A DNA stretch of 64,000 bases from Cheiracanthium punctorium (lineage: Eukaryota; Arthropoda; Arachnida; Araneae; Cheiracanthiidae), in the NCBI GenBank assembly GCA_038373885.1, contig JAWZYV010013188.1, positions 78,472-142,471 on the forward strand, in the 5' to 3' direction. Shown here in pieces: positions 24,440-35,629 of the stretch; positions within the stretch are counted from its first letter, which is position 1; each line of letters starts with the position of its first letter. The translations under genes and the position numbers were made by a program. Under the pieces are notes generated by a model, which ran no database searches, was not told where the DNA came from, and worked only from the letters and a program-made list of their open reading frames with translations.

Positions 24440-25255
24440 ATATTACTAATAATACGTTACGATTGTTTCGACCAAAAAATTCTTTCGGTCTTCATGAGAC
24501 AAAGCCCTTCGTCTCACGAAGCAGAGGGAATTGAAAAAGATAAACCAACAAACATGCTGCCACAAGGAAACAAGAAAAGGCGAACAAAACCACGGAGAAG
24601 GGAAAAAAGGGAAGGATAAAACGAAAAGAAAATAGGGACAAAAAATACATAAATAAATAATAAGAAGAATAAAAAGCAAAAACACACACACAAACATACA
24701 CAAAAAAGAAAAACAAAAGGAAACAGAACAAAAAACAAAAGAACATAGAAACACATTAAAAAATAAAAACAACATACAGAACAGCACATTCGATTTTTTT
24801 ATATAAAAACAACATATAGGACAGCACAATAGATAATTTATTTAATATAATTAAAAGGAATAAAATAATATTAAACATAAAGGAAAGACAGAAACAGACA
24901 CATAAAAACCAAAACAAAATAAAAAAGGACAAACAAAATAGATTAGGAAGGGGGACAAAAGAGGAAGAAAAAAAAATGGTAACAGAAGAGAAAGGGGAAA
25001 GTGAATAGAACTTTACAACAGCTGCTTCCAAGCGGAATGAACGAAAGTAACGGGAGAACCATCGTTCACAAGACGTTCCAAGTGCTGGGTAATGGAAAAC
25101 CTTCCAAAAAATCAAGATAATACAAAGACAGAGGAGTGCACAATATCTTAGCCTTAGAAAACTGAAAACGATGATTAGAATTCCAACAAAGGGAGGCAAC
25201 AGAAGATTTGAAAAGCTCGTGCTTAGTGTCTAACGGAGAAAGGTACAATTAATTC
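24440..25255 (-). mobile_element. Degenerate non-LTR retroelement remnant
   Basis: On the minus strand, 25250-25070 encodes FQFSKAKILC and, further on, LEGFPLPSTWNV. This is reminiscent of the segment after the catalytic motif in Jockey-like reverse transcriptases (G-F-x-F-S-x-x-K-T-x-C, then L-x-G-x-P-I-P). Frameshifts follow. Downstream is a strongly pyrimidine-rich stretch, then CATGAAGACCGAAAGAA and TTTTTTGGTCGAAACA near 24500, resembling a retroelement 3' region. The long Phe/Cys-rich open frames at 24446-24829 and 24756-25199 come from this base bias and are not genes. Confidence 0.4.
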
Positions 25256-26345
25256 ACTATGAAAACTAACAGTAGTAGTAGAAGTATTAGGTTTATTATA
25301 TTTAGAAGGAGCTGTATCAATAATAGAGGGGATTTTAGAATAGAGGGGATAGATTTTACGTAATTCATCTCATTATTAAGAGATGAAGAGTCAGAGCAAA
25401 TTTTGAAAGCTTTCTGTCCACCCGTCTTGTGTTCTAACTGCCGTAAATATACACCGATTTATGCGAAATTTATATTTTTCTACGTACAGAACCGTGTACC
25501 TTATTGAAAAAGGCGTTACGCCTTTACGCCACTAGCAACCAATCGACGAGAAATTGGTTCTGGTCGGTATAGGAACTTGAACAAAATTTTCATATACATT
25601 GCACTTAGTTTGGTTACTATGACACTAACTAAATATTTACGTAAATTTTACTTGCCCTTTTGGATAGCGTGACGCAAAAGATAAATTAAATTATTGAAAT
25701 AAATTCATTTAAATACACTATATAGACTCAGTGAAAGTGTGATATATTTGACAGTGTATTTCATAATTAAAAGCATTGCTTAAATGCGTAAATCTTCTTT
25801 AGAAAATAAAACGAAAGTAACTGTAATGGAATTTAAAAACAAATCTTTAAAATTCCCAGCAGGGCGTCACTCAAAATTTGATATCATTATTTTTAAGACC
25901 CATATTTAAAATTCATAGAGCTATAAAGTAAAATGCTGCGTCACAAATTTTTAACCAGTTAAGGGTTTTTGCATGTGGATATCATTACTTTTTAAGGGTA
26001 TGGTCATAAGATAATAAATTAGTTTCAAGGGCGAATTTCGGAAGTTTGCTTGACACTAAGTTATGTAAATAAATATACAAACCTGTTTTCATGCAGTATC
26101 AGAGTATTTGATTAAAAAAGTCACAGCAAGTTCTTTTGTAACATGTAACAGAAAATTGACATATTTTTGTTAGAATTTTATAATAAGAGACATAACACTG
26201 ATTATAATCAATAATTTTTTGAGTAATTTTCTATTTATAATTTGGGTCGAGTACAGATTAGTATCCCTGCCACCATCTTTGATTTTATTTCATAAATTTG
26301 CATTCAGTTTAATGCTAAACGTAAGTTAAACTCTTTTACTATAAT
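25256..26345. other. No recognisable feature
   Basis: AT-rich stretch between the retroelement remnant and the SINE. No family motif, element end or clear tandem repeat. Confidence 0.4.
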
Positions 26346-26359
26346 TATATAACTATTGG

Positions 26360-26592
26360 GCCCCATCAGTGGCCGAGCGCATAGCGCTCTGAACTGGGAG
26401 ACGGAAGGTGTCTGGTTCGAAACCAGGTTGCGTTCGCCGACCTAATCGTTCGGAGTTTTCCGTGGTTTCCTCCAAAACAGCGTAAATATGGGTTAGGTCC
26501 CCTTAGAAAAACCCCACGGAGAGTACACCACGTCTCGGCTTAGAGCCTACGTGTAGCTATAATCGGCCGTAATTCTAGAATACCAACAACAA
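26360..26592 (+). mobile_element. tRNA-derived SINE (family S1), full length
   Basis: A 233-bp insert bounded by perfect 14-bp target-site duplications TATATAACTATTGG at 26346-26359 and 26593-26606. RNA polymerase III promoter boxes are clear: A box TGGCCGAGCGC at 26370-26380 and B box GGTTCGAAACC at 26414-26424. The tRNA-unrelated body contains CGTTCGGAGTTTTCCG and ends in an ACCAACAAC tail. The perfect duplications suggest a young insertion. A related copy is at 62672-62935. Confidence 0.88.
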
Positions 26593-27039
26593 TATATAAC
26601 TATTGGTTCTATTGTTTTAATGCATTGTGATTCATTAATTTGCATTCAGTTTAACGATAAGTTAAGTTTCGTTAAAATTATTAATTTAATAATCTCGTTC
26701 TTAATTGATGATAATCTAGTTACTCATTCTATTATTTTAATGCAATGCAATCTATTAATGCAATGTTTGCTTTCAGTTTAAAGCTATCTCTAAGTTAAAT
26801 TTTTAACTATATTATGATACACTAAGTTTTTAACTAAGTTAATGATACATCTCAAAATTGTTGATTAAATTAATTAATAACTATAATCATTAATAAAATA
26901 GAAAATTACTCAAAAAAATATTGTTTATAATTGGTTTTATGTCGCTTTTTAGAAAACTAACTTCATACTATGTTTGTTTGTTTTTTATCAGTTGATAATT
27001 TCATTTTTTTAGCGAACGTTTAGATGAACTACCAGTTTA

Positions 27040-27270
27040 AGAATAAGGGTCTTGCGCGGTTGACTTTCTTAGTGCTTCTGAAGCGTATTTACGTTACATC
27101 GTGAGAAAAACCGTCCAAAACTCCGAATTTTTAGATTATCAGCCATCCGGTAGACCAGAACCCTGGACATTTATACTTCAGTTATCTACCATCTTCAGTA
27201 TCTTATCAACTCAGCTCGGGTGGACACAACATCTTGTTTTAGATGCCATCTCCGGCCTTCAAATGTCTAA
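27040..27270 (-). mobile_element. tRNA-derived SINE (family S2), old diverged copy
   Basis: Read on minus, the body matches the other S2 copies, with words around ACGTTACAT (plus strand), CCAAAACTCCG and TCAGCC in the same order as at 42780-42860. The tRNA-like head is badly decayed. The open frame at 27101-27304 is a by-product. Confidence 0.5.
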
Positions 27271-28330
27271 TACAAAATATTGCGGATGTATAAATTTAGA
27301 TTAGTTAATCAAATTTCTATCTGAAAAGTATTGAACAAAATTTTAAATCTGGCATTTAATGGAATACAAAATAAAAGGGAGAAAAACCTAAGATTTGGAA
27401 AAAATATTGGTTTTAAAATTATAATTCGATAATTTCAATAAATTTTATATATACATGAAGAGTAAAACAGTTATTATTAAAACTAGTTAGTATATAAAAC
27501 TACTATTTATTTTCCTTTGAATACTAAATAATTATTATTAATTAATTATGTGAGCTTTCTGAAGAGAAAAAAAAATTCATTGAAATATTTATTACATATT
27601 GAATTTTCCAAATAGAATTAATAATATTAGAAAAATAAAGACTTAATTTAATTATAAATAGCTATCAAAATACTAGGGAAACGAAATACTTAAAGAAAAA
27701 TTTAGGAAGGAGTTTTAACAAAAAATATTTATTAATTATTTTTTTAATTCGAAGTCTTAACTATTTTTAATTATTAATTATAGCAAAATAAATTACAGAA
27801 AAAATAAGTAAAGTATATAATAATCTGTTATTATTTTTTAAAATGAAATAAAACAAAAACGGCAGTAACACAAAGCTCATCTTGCAAAAGTGCTACATCG
27901 AGTACACAACCTAAGTTTTCTGGTCAGAAATCGGAGCGCATCGCACCAGCTGTCGTCTGCGACCAAAGTGGTTTAGGATATAAAGTAACTTGTACAAATC
28001 TTGTCACGGATTTACAGCACTGTATTCCTACTCCCTGCCTTGTTTACCGCCGTTGAAACAAGATCATTTTCCGTATTTCCTTACGCGGGTTAAATAGTTC
28101 CCTCTTTGAACTGGATTAAATAAAAAAACGAGTTTTCCTAGCTTAACCGGCGACGTCACTCATCGAATTTGGCACCGATTAAAATCATATATTAATTGTA
28201 AAAAAATCGTTAGAGCGGATTCCGAGATCCAGAAGAGAACTTTTGAAAATAGAAAAGTTAGCTGTAATATATAAGTGCCGCGAAGTTTTACGGTTGGTTG
28301 GTTGGGCTGGCTGCGTCACTCGTAGAAACT
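27271..28330. other. No recognisable feature
   Basis: Very AT-rich to about 27880, then more balanced to 28330. No gene, element terminus or motif recognised in either part. Confidence 0.4.
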
Positions 28331-29614
28331 GCCGTTCTACATGATTCGCGTATACCAAGTTTAATCGAAATCGGTTGGACGATATTCTCATAGCAAACGG
28401 CTAAACGGAATAGAATTCGACGTTGTGCTGCGGCACCAAGTGGCAAGTTAAGGAAAACGGATAGCATAAAAACCTTCTCCATCATAAAAGATTTAGGTTA
28501 ACCAAATTTAACGGTGCTCAACAGTGCTGGAGTTTTTCAACCTCATAAACACATACCAACATTCATTTTTATCTATAACCAGTGTTATTATATATACCAG
28601 TCTCAAATAAAATCCAGTTTCAAATCTAAGCCTCGCCAAAGTGCCAACATACGCCATTTTGCAAGAGTTTTTTCAGGGAATCATTCGAAGCATTGACTTA
28701 GCAGCAATCAATATGGGAAATGGTTCGACCGCCAAAGTGTAAAGCACGCATTTATTTGAAAAGTGGAATCCCTTAATACAGCCGAATTTTTTAAAATTAT
28801 CAACTATAACGTGTTTTATTCATCGTTACTCCGATGTACTAAATGAGAAGATTTCAATTTTCTGAAATTTGGCGGAATTCCCCCAACTTAAATCAATGTA
28901 CTCAATTGGCGAGAATTCTGATGTTAGATCGCTTGAAATCCCTTAATAACTGCATTATTTCTTCACGGATCATTAAAATTTAACGCTGTATTCTAATAAA
29001 ACCTTTGCACTTGTTTTCAAAAATCTATTTTCTTAAGCTCTCAATAAATTGCGCCAAGCCAAAAACTGTGCAAACCGCTAGAACTCACTTACTCAAAATC
29101 ACTATTTCAGCCATTTTATTTTTTCGCCAAACTAAAAAAATCTACACATTAGCCTCGGAAATCTTCAATTCTTATTGTTTTGCGTATAAAACATTTCATT
29201 CCTGCTCTGATTTCCCATGCACACGATATTATAATTAAAAAAAAATAACCTTACGAATATAAACTAACAAAAAAAAAATCATTATTATTCTTTTATTTTT
29301 ACTTTGAGAATTTAAAACATTTTATTCGGCAAAATCGCCATACATGGCAACCACGATCCTTATTTCACACTTTTTTCACTACAGGGGTTACAATTACGGA
29401 AAGCTTTTTGCTTGGAGAGCATAAAAAATCTCTTAAATTCCGGGAACGGGTGGACTTTCAAAGTTTTAATGTGGACTACGATTTATTCTATATTATTTTA
29501 CATATCTGTGCTAAATTTCAGACCGATAGGTCCATTTTTGTGGATTTGTATACGAATCAAATCCAAAAACAAACAAACAAACAAACAACCAGAATTTCAT
29601 TTTTATTTATAAGA
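28331..29614 (-). mobile_element. Helitron family A, copy A3 (3' part missing)
   Basis: The minus-strand 5' TC is at 29614-29613, flanked by A, with the same start and CAAA run as A1 and A2. Homology ends near 28331, so the region with most of the CTCF-like motifs and the 3' hairpin is lost. One decayed motif remains at 28427-28443. Confidence 0.8.
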
Positions 29615-30088
29615 TAATTACAGATTGATATTTTTAAAGAAACCATTCGTTCATTCATTTGCGCAGAGTAATTGTTGCTTGTAAATAAAAACCAATGGAA
29701 TTCAATCATATCGTTAGATAACTTTTTTTAGATTATTCTTTTAATTAGCCTCCTCCCCCCCCTCCCTAATTGATCCCTGATGTCAACATAGGTATTCGGT
29801 TTCATAGTTCTGATAATTTTTGTTTTTTGTAAATATTTAAATAGCTTAAAAATGAGGTTTGAATTGCACGCGAGTTTTTACGTCTAATTCATATTTATGC
29901 ATAATCCAGAGTTATGAATAAATTATTCAAGTATGCTGTCATTATTTTTTCATGGAAAAAATTTCAAACTTATTTAAAATGTCGGCTATAATTATTACAT
30001 TTTTTTAAATAGTTGATGCAAGTATGTTTGCTTTCATATTTTATGCTCTGATTCTAAACTACTTGTGATTTTTTTGTTTACTTATAAT
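29615..30088. other. No recognisable feature
   Basis: AT-rich spacer between Helitron A3 and the hAT transposon. It ends in CTTATAAT, one half of the hAT target-site duplication. Confidence 0.5.
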
Positions 30089-30816
30089 TAGATCGCAGAT
30101 TATATACACTTAAAGAATGACAAAATATGTATGCAAATATGCATAAAAAAATCTTAAAATATGCACTAAAAATCTAAAAGTATGCACTAAATTTCTAAAA
30201 ATAAGCACCAAATAACTGAAAAAAATATTCACATAATAACAGAAAATAAAAACGTATTTACTTCTAAAAGTATTTTCTATGTCTTACCTTGCAATTATGA
30301 CGCATTTTTTTCTCTCTTTGAAAGTTGAAAACATGATGAAAGTCAGAATAAGAAGTAACGAAGGCTGTTTATGTGTTAAAGCAGAATCAATTTTTATTCA
30401 CAGTCTTAGTGATATGAAATATGAATTAAAATTGCTTTCAGTAATTTTTGTTACACTACACAAAAGTGTTTTTCTAAATTTTCAATAGCAAGATTTTGTC
30501 TTTTGTCATCTAAAACTATTTTATATGTTGAAAACGTTCTTTCAACATCAACGGATGTCACTGGACAGTACTTATAATATTTCCCTTTGGATGGTTTTAC
30601 TTCTTCCTGTAATTCATACCCCTCACCATTAATAAAATTATTTGTTTTATTCACTGCCAAAAATCCTGATTTTTTATTCAAAATAAAATTCACTTTCTCA
30701 CTGATTTCTTGTCCCATTGACTCTGGAATCTTACCAACGCATTCCTGTAGTTTTACAACTTGACTTATTGCATCTCTCAGCAGCATATTTTGACATTTTA
30801 ATTTCGAATGGACATA

Positions 30817-31265
30817 TCTCTAAGCATTTCTTTCGCAATGAAAACGAAAGAAGAATCGGCGCTGTCCAAAGCATTAACTACATCTTTTATGGAGTCAAAA
30901 TTTTCAGAATAAAATACAGCGGCATTTAACCAAGTGCCCCCATCTTGTCAATAGAGGCTGTGGTGAAAGTGGGAGGTTGGAATACATTTACCGTTTTTTT
31001 TTTTTTTTTTTTAGTGCGCAAAGGAGCTTTTAAGAATACTTCTTAATCCTTTAACGTGCAGTGTTCCCGCTCTGGGAACACCAAACTCTTTTGACTGTTG
31101 CCAGTCACGAAGAATAGATTCGATTTCTATAAAAATAGTGTGATATAGCACCACGAGAATCCTTTACTTTTTAGCACGTCAGTTCCCGTAACAAAAATTG
31201 TCACGATTATTTTTAACAGCACTGGCATCTGCTGGAAAATGGAAGAATGCGAGAACAGCTGGATA
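30817..31265. repeat. Internal duplication in the hAT element, copy A (partner 33709-34167)
   Basis: About 450 bp nearly identical to 33709-34167. It spans part of the transposase, a T run, the TTAA site and the left part of the piggyBac-like element. Homology ends at GCTGGATAGATTG on the right. The high identity indicates a recent event. Confidence 0.85.
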
Positions 31266-32145
31266 GATTGCTGGATAGATAGTCAGTCTTTGGGGAAAAA
31301 GTTCTGAGACTAAGGAAAAAGTCCTGCAGACCAATTAAGAGCAACCTTTACAATATATTTGTGTATCTATTTTGCATTTAACGTAATTTGCAAATTTTTA
31401 AACTTATTTTTAACAACCTGCTGAGAGATTTCAAAACCAATATTTAATGTGCACATGTTCATTATTTAGAAAATTCTGCTAAATATAATTTTATTCGTGA
31501 CATTTGACACTGGTTGATAACTTACATTTATGATTATTGTATTTTCTTTTTTAGGGTCTTATTTGGGATAAACCCAAGTTCCGGGTCAAAAGTGAAGAAG
31601 GAAAAGGGGAGAAAATATTTATCTATTAACCCTAAAATTCTCCAATTTACGAAAAAATTTCAAAATTGTGTGTTTTTTGAAGATGAGACTGTTTAAATTT
31701 TTTTTTCATATTTTTTTTCTGTGTATTTTTCATAATTCTTTTAGTATATTGTAATTTGTAAAATAAAATAAGTTTTTTTTTCTCTGAAGAATCTGTTTAT
31801 TATTTAACAATAAATTTCTTAAGTGTATAGAATGATTTACAACAGTTTGTAAGTTTTGGTATATTATGACCATTCAAGGTATTTTCCTGCTACAAATAAA
31901 TAAATAAAAGTGAATTTAAGTATGCATTACTAGAGGTGGATTTAAATGTTTTAAGCAACCTACATTATTTTAGAATTTCATTTTATGGTAAATTAATATG
32001 AAATTGTCTTCTTTTTATTTTAAAAAGAATCTTAAAATAATAGCATTGGTTAAATTATGCATCTTATTTTTTGTGAGAAGGCAAAAAAAAAAATTGAAAT
32101 AAGGTAAATTTTTTCTTGAAAATTTTTACAAATTGCTTTAAATTT
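31266..32145. other. Unassigned AT-rich segment inside the hAT element
   Basis: No coding similarity to hAT transposase and no recognised repeat. It lies between the end of duplication copy A and the palindrome-rich insertion. Confidence 0.4.
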
Positions 32146-32880
32146 GACAAACACTGCATAAAGATTAAACATTAATTATATGCAGTGAATTTTATCACAG
32201 CCTGTGTACTCGGTCAAAACAGAATTGTAGAATATGTACCGGTTTAAAAATTAAGGGTGTTTATTTCAGAAATTGTGCACCTTTTAAAAGAATTTAAGCT
32301 CAAGATTTGAAAAAAAAATTAATGCCTTATAAGTAGCACTAATATAATCGCTAAAGGGTTGATAGTTATGAAACACGCATGAAAAAATTGTAAAACTGCA
32401 CTCAAGCAAATTATTACCGAAAGGGTGAAAAACTCTTGTATCATTTTGAATTGCCATATCTGTGCTTTATAATTTTTCTGAAAACTGCAAGATATATACA
32501 ATTTGTTCTTATTATTACAGTATAGTACAGTTTGTGGGGAAAATAGTGCTACTTTGTTTTTAAGTGTTGAACATCGTTGGTTTGTTTCAAAAGCTGTTAA
32601 AGTTTTGTGATCACTATAACTTTATAGAAGGTACAGTCTTAATAATGCATGTACATACCATATTACCATGGTACATACCATATTACCATATTATAAATTT
32701 GCAGAATATGTACTGGTTAAAATTGACACAAATAGTATGCAGTTATTTTGCAATACATATACTAATTAAGTTATTTACAGTATGTGTACTATAAATTTAA
32801 TTTCTAGTATATCTACTGGTTAAAAGTTCATTACAGAACAAATACAATAAATTATTTTTACAGTGTTACATATACTGGAA

Positions 32881-33242
32881 AAAAATACCTATGCTGTAAA
32901 TTTCTTATATGTTATATATACCGTAAAAAAAGCACATATACCATAAATTTCTTATATGGAAAATAAAGGTAAATGTGCCATAATCAATTTTTAAAGCGGT
33001 ACATCTGCTTCAAACGAAATGTTTAGTACATATACTGTACATAATTTTTAATCAGTACATGCATGTACTGATTAAAAATTATGTACAGTATATGTACAAA
33101 ACATTTCGTTTGAAGCAGATGTACCGCTTTAAAAATTGATTATGGCACATTTACCTTTATTTTCCATATAAGAAATTTATGGTATATGTGCTTTTTTTAT
33201 GGTATATATAACATATAAGAAATTTACAGCATACGTATTTTT
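32881..33242. repeat. Near-perfect palindrome with arms of about 181 bp
   Basis: The centre lies between 33061 and 33062, in AGTACATGCATGTACT. Arms 32881-33061 and 33062-33242 are reverse complements with about three mismatches by eye and essentially no spacer. Confidence 0.9.
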
Positions 33243-33304
33243 CTACGGTATATATAAGAAATTTACAGCATACGTATTTTTTCATGGTATAGGCACTTTT
33301 TTAC

Positions 33305-33633
33305 GGTATATATACCGTATAAGAAATTTATGGTATGTGTACTTTTTTTACGGTATATATACCATATAAGATATTTATGGTATGTACACTTTTTTAACGG
33401 TATATATACCATATAAGATATTTATGGTATATTTACTTTTTTTACGGTATATATACCATATAAGATATTTATGGTATATTTACTTTTTTTACGGTATATA
33501 TGCCATATAAGATACTTATGGTATATGCACTTTTTTAACGGTATATATACCATATAAGAAATTTATGGTATATGAACTTTTTTTACGGTATACATACTAT
33601 AAAATATTTTACGGTACATAAGCCGTATAGTAA
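33305..33633. repeat. 47-bp tandem repeat, seven units
   Basis: The GG of CGGTATATATACC falls at 33305, 33352, 33399, 33446, 33493, 33540 and 33587, exactly 47 bp apart. Each unit is itself partly palindromic (GGTATATATACC plus TTATGGTA). Looser units continue on the left at 33201 and 33247. Confidence 0.9.
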
Positions 33634-33708
33634 ATTTACGGTACATGTACTGGTCCCACTGCTGCCAGTACATGTACCGTAATTTGGGATTGAAATTTTT
33701 TGCAGTGT

Positions 33709-33884
33709 ATCTCTAAGCATTTCTTTCGCAATGAAAACGAAAGAAGAATCGGCGCTGTCCAAAGCATTAACTACATCTTTTATGGAGTCAAAAATTTCAG
33801 AATAAAATACAGCGGCTTTAACCAAGTGCCCCATCTTGTCAGTAGAGGCTGTGGTGAAAGTGGGAAGTTAGAATACATTTCCCG

Positions 33885-33915
<31 letters not shown>

Positions 33916-34167
33916 TGCGCAAAGGAGCTTTTAAGAATACTTCTTAATCCTTTAACGCGCAGTGTTCCCGCTCTGGGAACACCAAACTCTTTTGATTGTT
34001 GCCAGTCACGAAGAATAGATTCGATTTCTATAAAAATAGTGTGACATAGCTCCACGAGAATCCTTTACTTTTTAGCACGTCAGTTCCCGTAACAAAAATT
34101 GTCACGATTATTTTTAACAGCACTGGCATCTGCTGGAAAATGGAAGAATGCGAGAACAGCTGGATAG
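33709..34167. repeat. Internal duplication in the hAT element, copy B
   Basis: Partner of 30817-31265. The T run here is longer (about 29 against 21 in copy A). Confidence 0.85.
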
Positions 34168-34407
34168 ATTGTCCAATGCTGAAAAAAGGGCAGCGGTTGC
34201 CATCGCTCGACTTAACTACCAGAAAGATGGCGGACGATCGAAACGTTCATCGCGTGCAACAGATCTAGAGATCCTTTTTTGACGATAGCTGGCTGTGGCA
34301 CGCGATGAACGTTTTGATCGTCCGCCATCTTGCTGGTAGTTAAGTCGAGCGATGGCAACCGCTGCCCTTTTTCAGCATTGGGAAAGGGTTGCGCCTCAAA
34401 GGGTTAA
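33944..34407. mobile_element. piggyBac-like non-autonomous element inserted at TTAA
   Basis: It is bounded by TTAA at 33944-33947 and 34404-34407. The ends read TTAATCCTTTAACGCGCA on the left and, on the other strand, TTAACCCTTTGAGGCGCA on the right: similar inverted repeats at a TTAA target, as for piggyBac. On the minus strand the hAT transposase reads ...LLSCV up to one TTAA and resumes with KKYS after the other, so the insertion interrupts a coding sequence. Copy A at 31052-31265 retains only its left part. Confidence 0.75.
34173..34382. repeat. Inverted repeat, 85-bp arms, 40-bp loop
   Basis: Arms 34173-34257 and 34298-34382 are nearly perfect reverse complements (about three mismatches), including GACTTAACTACCAG. 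It sits inside the piggyBac-like element and is GC-richer than its surroundings. Confidence 0.9.
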
Positions 34408-35629
34408 CGCAGGATAGCAGTTTATTCACAGGTAGGTATATTTGTCTTACTTTTTCTGCTACTCTGTGAGGCCCGTGGGCTATACAAGTAATATGTATCA
34501 TAATTGGAAAAAAAACTTCAAGTGCTGATGCTACTTTTATCATGTAAGGTGCTGCATCGGTAATGAATACTAACACGTTATCAGTCATGTCTTTTTCAGA
34601 TCACAATAATTACAATGAATCATTAACAAATCTTGCTTTGCTAGAAAAGCTAACTTTTCCCAGTACTTTGCAAGAAATAAGATGTGGACGCGATGGGACA
34701 ATATCTCGCTTTCGACAAGCTTAATGTGCTATAATATAACGTCCATTTTTATCTGTCGTTTCATCAGCGCTAATCCATATGTAGCTTGCACAAATATCTT
34801 GGCGAATTTTGTCAAGTACTTCTTTATAAATAGAATCCAGATAATTTTTTCTGATTGTTGATTAGTCTGGAATATTCTGATTAGTACAATATTTCTTCAA
34901 AGAATATCTGAAATGTTCATTATTTAATTTCTTAAATGGAATGTTGCTGCTAACTAGAGCTTTCTATAAGTCAGTAGAGAACTCATTTTTCTCCTTTCGA
35001 ACCGAAGAAGATTGCATAGTTAATAAAGCTTGCAAAGGTTTACGATCTTGGAGATTTTTCTTTGCTGAATGAGTACTGGTTTGCACGTGTTGAACGATCT
35101 AAAAAGCCTTTTACACGGGATGTTTTTCTCACATATTGTGCAGAAACAATTTCGCCATCTGTAGTTTGGTCTTCTCCATAATCCGAAATCCACGTCTTCA
35201 TCAAGGTTGGCATGCTTGCTTTCATTTCAGCCATTTCAGAAATTTTAATATATAGGGTATGAATTTAAATTGTTGCAAATGCATTGATGAAAATTGATAG
35301 GTGGGCTTTACTACTTGACACCAGTATGGAAATGCATAGCTTTCTTCAGCCCCTGAAAGAGATGCACGATAGTTCTGTGAACATAACGAGTAGGAGAATG
35401 AAAACGGAAAATGTTGGGCTATTTTGCTGGGAACCTGAGATTGTATAAATTTTTCAGAGTGGGACTTAAAGATAAAAAATGTTGAATGGAAGGCAAAAAA
35501 GATTTACAAATTCAAAGCTAAAGAGATTGAAATATGCATCTAACAGAGAAAATATGTCATTTTATGCAAAATCACAAAAAACACCTGAAATATGCAGTTG
35601 CATATGCGATTGCATAAATCCGCGGTCTG

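Larger units (their letters stand above)
32146..33699. mobile_element. Palindrome-rich insertion inside the hAT transposase
   Basis: The right end, on minus, reads CACTGCAAAAAATTTC and interrupts the transposase after GAGATA. The uninterrupted hAT sequence in copy A continues GAGATATGTCC, which fixes this boundary. A weaker candidate left end is ACACTGCATAAAGATT near 32146. The interior is a large palindrome plus a 47-bp tandem array, both listed separately, and a short hairpin at 33637-33683. There are no coding remnants. The superfamily is unknown and the left boundary is uncertain. Confidence 0.55.
30451..35165 (-). pseudogene. hAT-family transposase pseudogene (BED finger to hATC domain)
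   Basis: Domains appear in order on the minus strand. A zinc-finger start reads FCTICEKNIPCKR near 35150-35110, out of frame with its neighbour. [10 protein letters not shown] (codons at 34751-34765) has the first catalytic Asp context. VLVFITDAAPYM is at 34573-34538, and HITCIAHGPHRVAE follows. A TRWGTW motif lies near 33840, one base out of frame with AAVFYSEIFDSIKDVV. The C-terminal dimerisation region at 30561-30502 contains VTSVDVERTFSTYKIVLDDK (residues 76-95 of a 111-residue open frame). Stops, frameshifts and insertions make it non-functional. Similar transposase-derived genes exist in arthropods, but these breaks argue against a domesticated gene. Confidence 0.8.
30089..35629 (-). 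mobile_element. Long hAT transposon with degenerate transposase and nested insertions
   Basis: Left end TAGATCGCAGATT (30089); right end, other strand, CAGACCGCGGATT (ending 35629), differing only by three transitions. Flanks CTTATAAT and GTTATAAT match at 7 of 8, a hAT target-site duplication. Subterminal TATGCA words repeat at both ends, as in hAT transposase binding regions. A broken transposase lies on the minus strand from about 35165 to 30451. The element is inflated by a piggyBac-like insertion, an internal duplication of about 450 bp and a palindrome-rich insertion. Confidence 0.85.

Noticed and set aside
24446..25199. Long overlapping minus-strand open frames rich in Phe and Cys (127, 147, 91 and 84 residues)
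   Set aside because: They overlap in several frames at once and arise from A-rich plus-strand sequence. Only the far end near 25070-25250 resembles a known protein, and that is a broken reverse transcriptase.
26370..26424. tRNA gene at the SINE head (also 62681, 51208, 42925 and 16500)
   Set aside because: A and B boxes are present but the cloverleaf arms are not, the sequence runs into SINE bodies, and target-site duplications flank the whole 26.4-kb unit.
33305..33633. Regularly spaced repeats that might suggest a CRISPR array
   Set aside because: Units are contiguous 47-bp copies without unique spacers, in a eukaryotic transposon.
30451..34588. A domesticated hAT-derived gene
   Set aside because: Frameshifts between TRWGTW and the next segment, a transposon in the frame, and intact terminal repeats with target-site duplication all point to a dead transposon.
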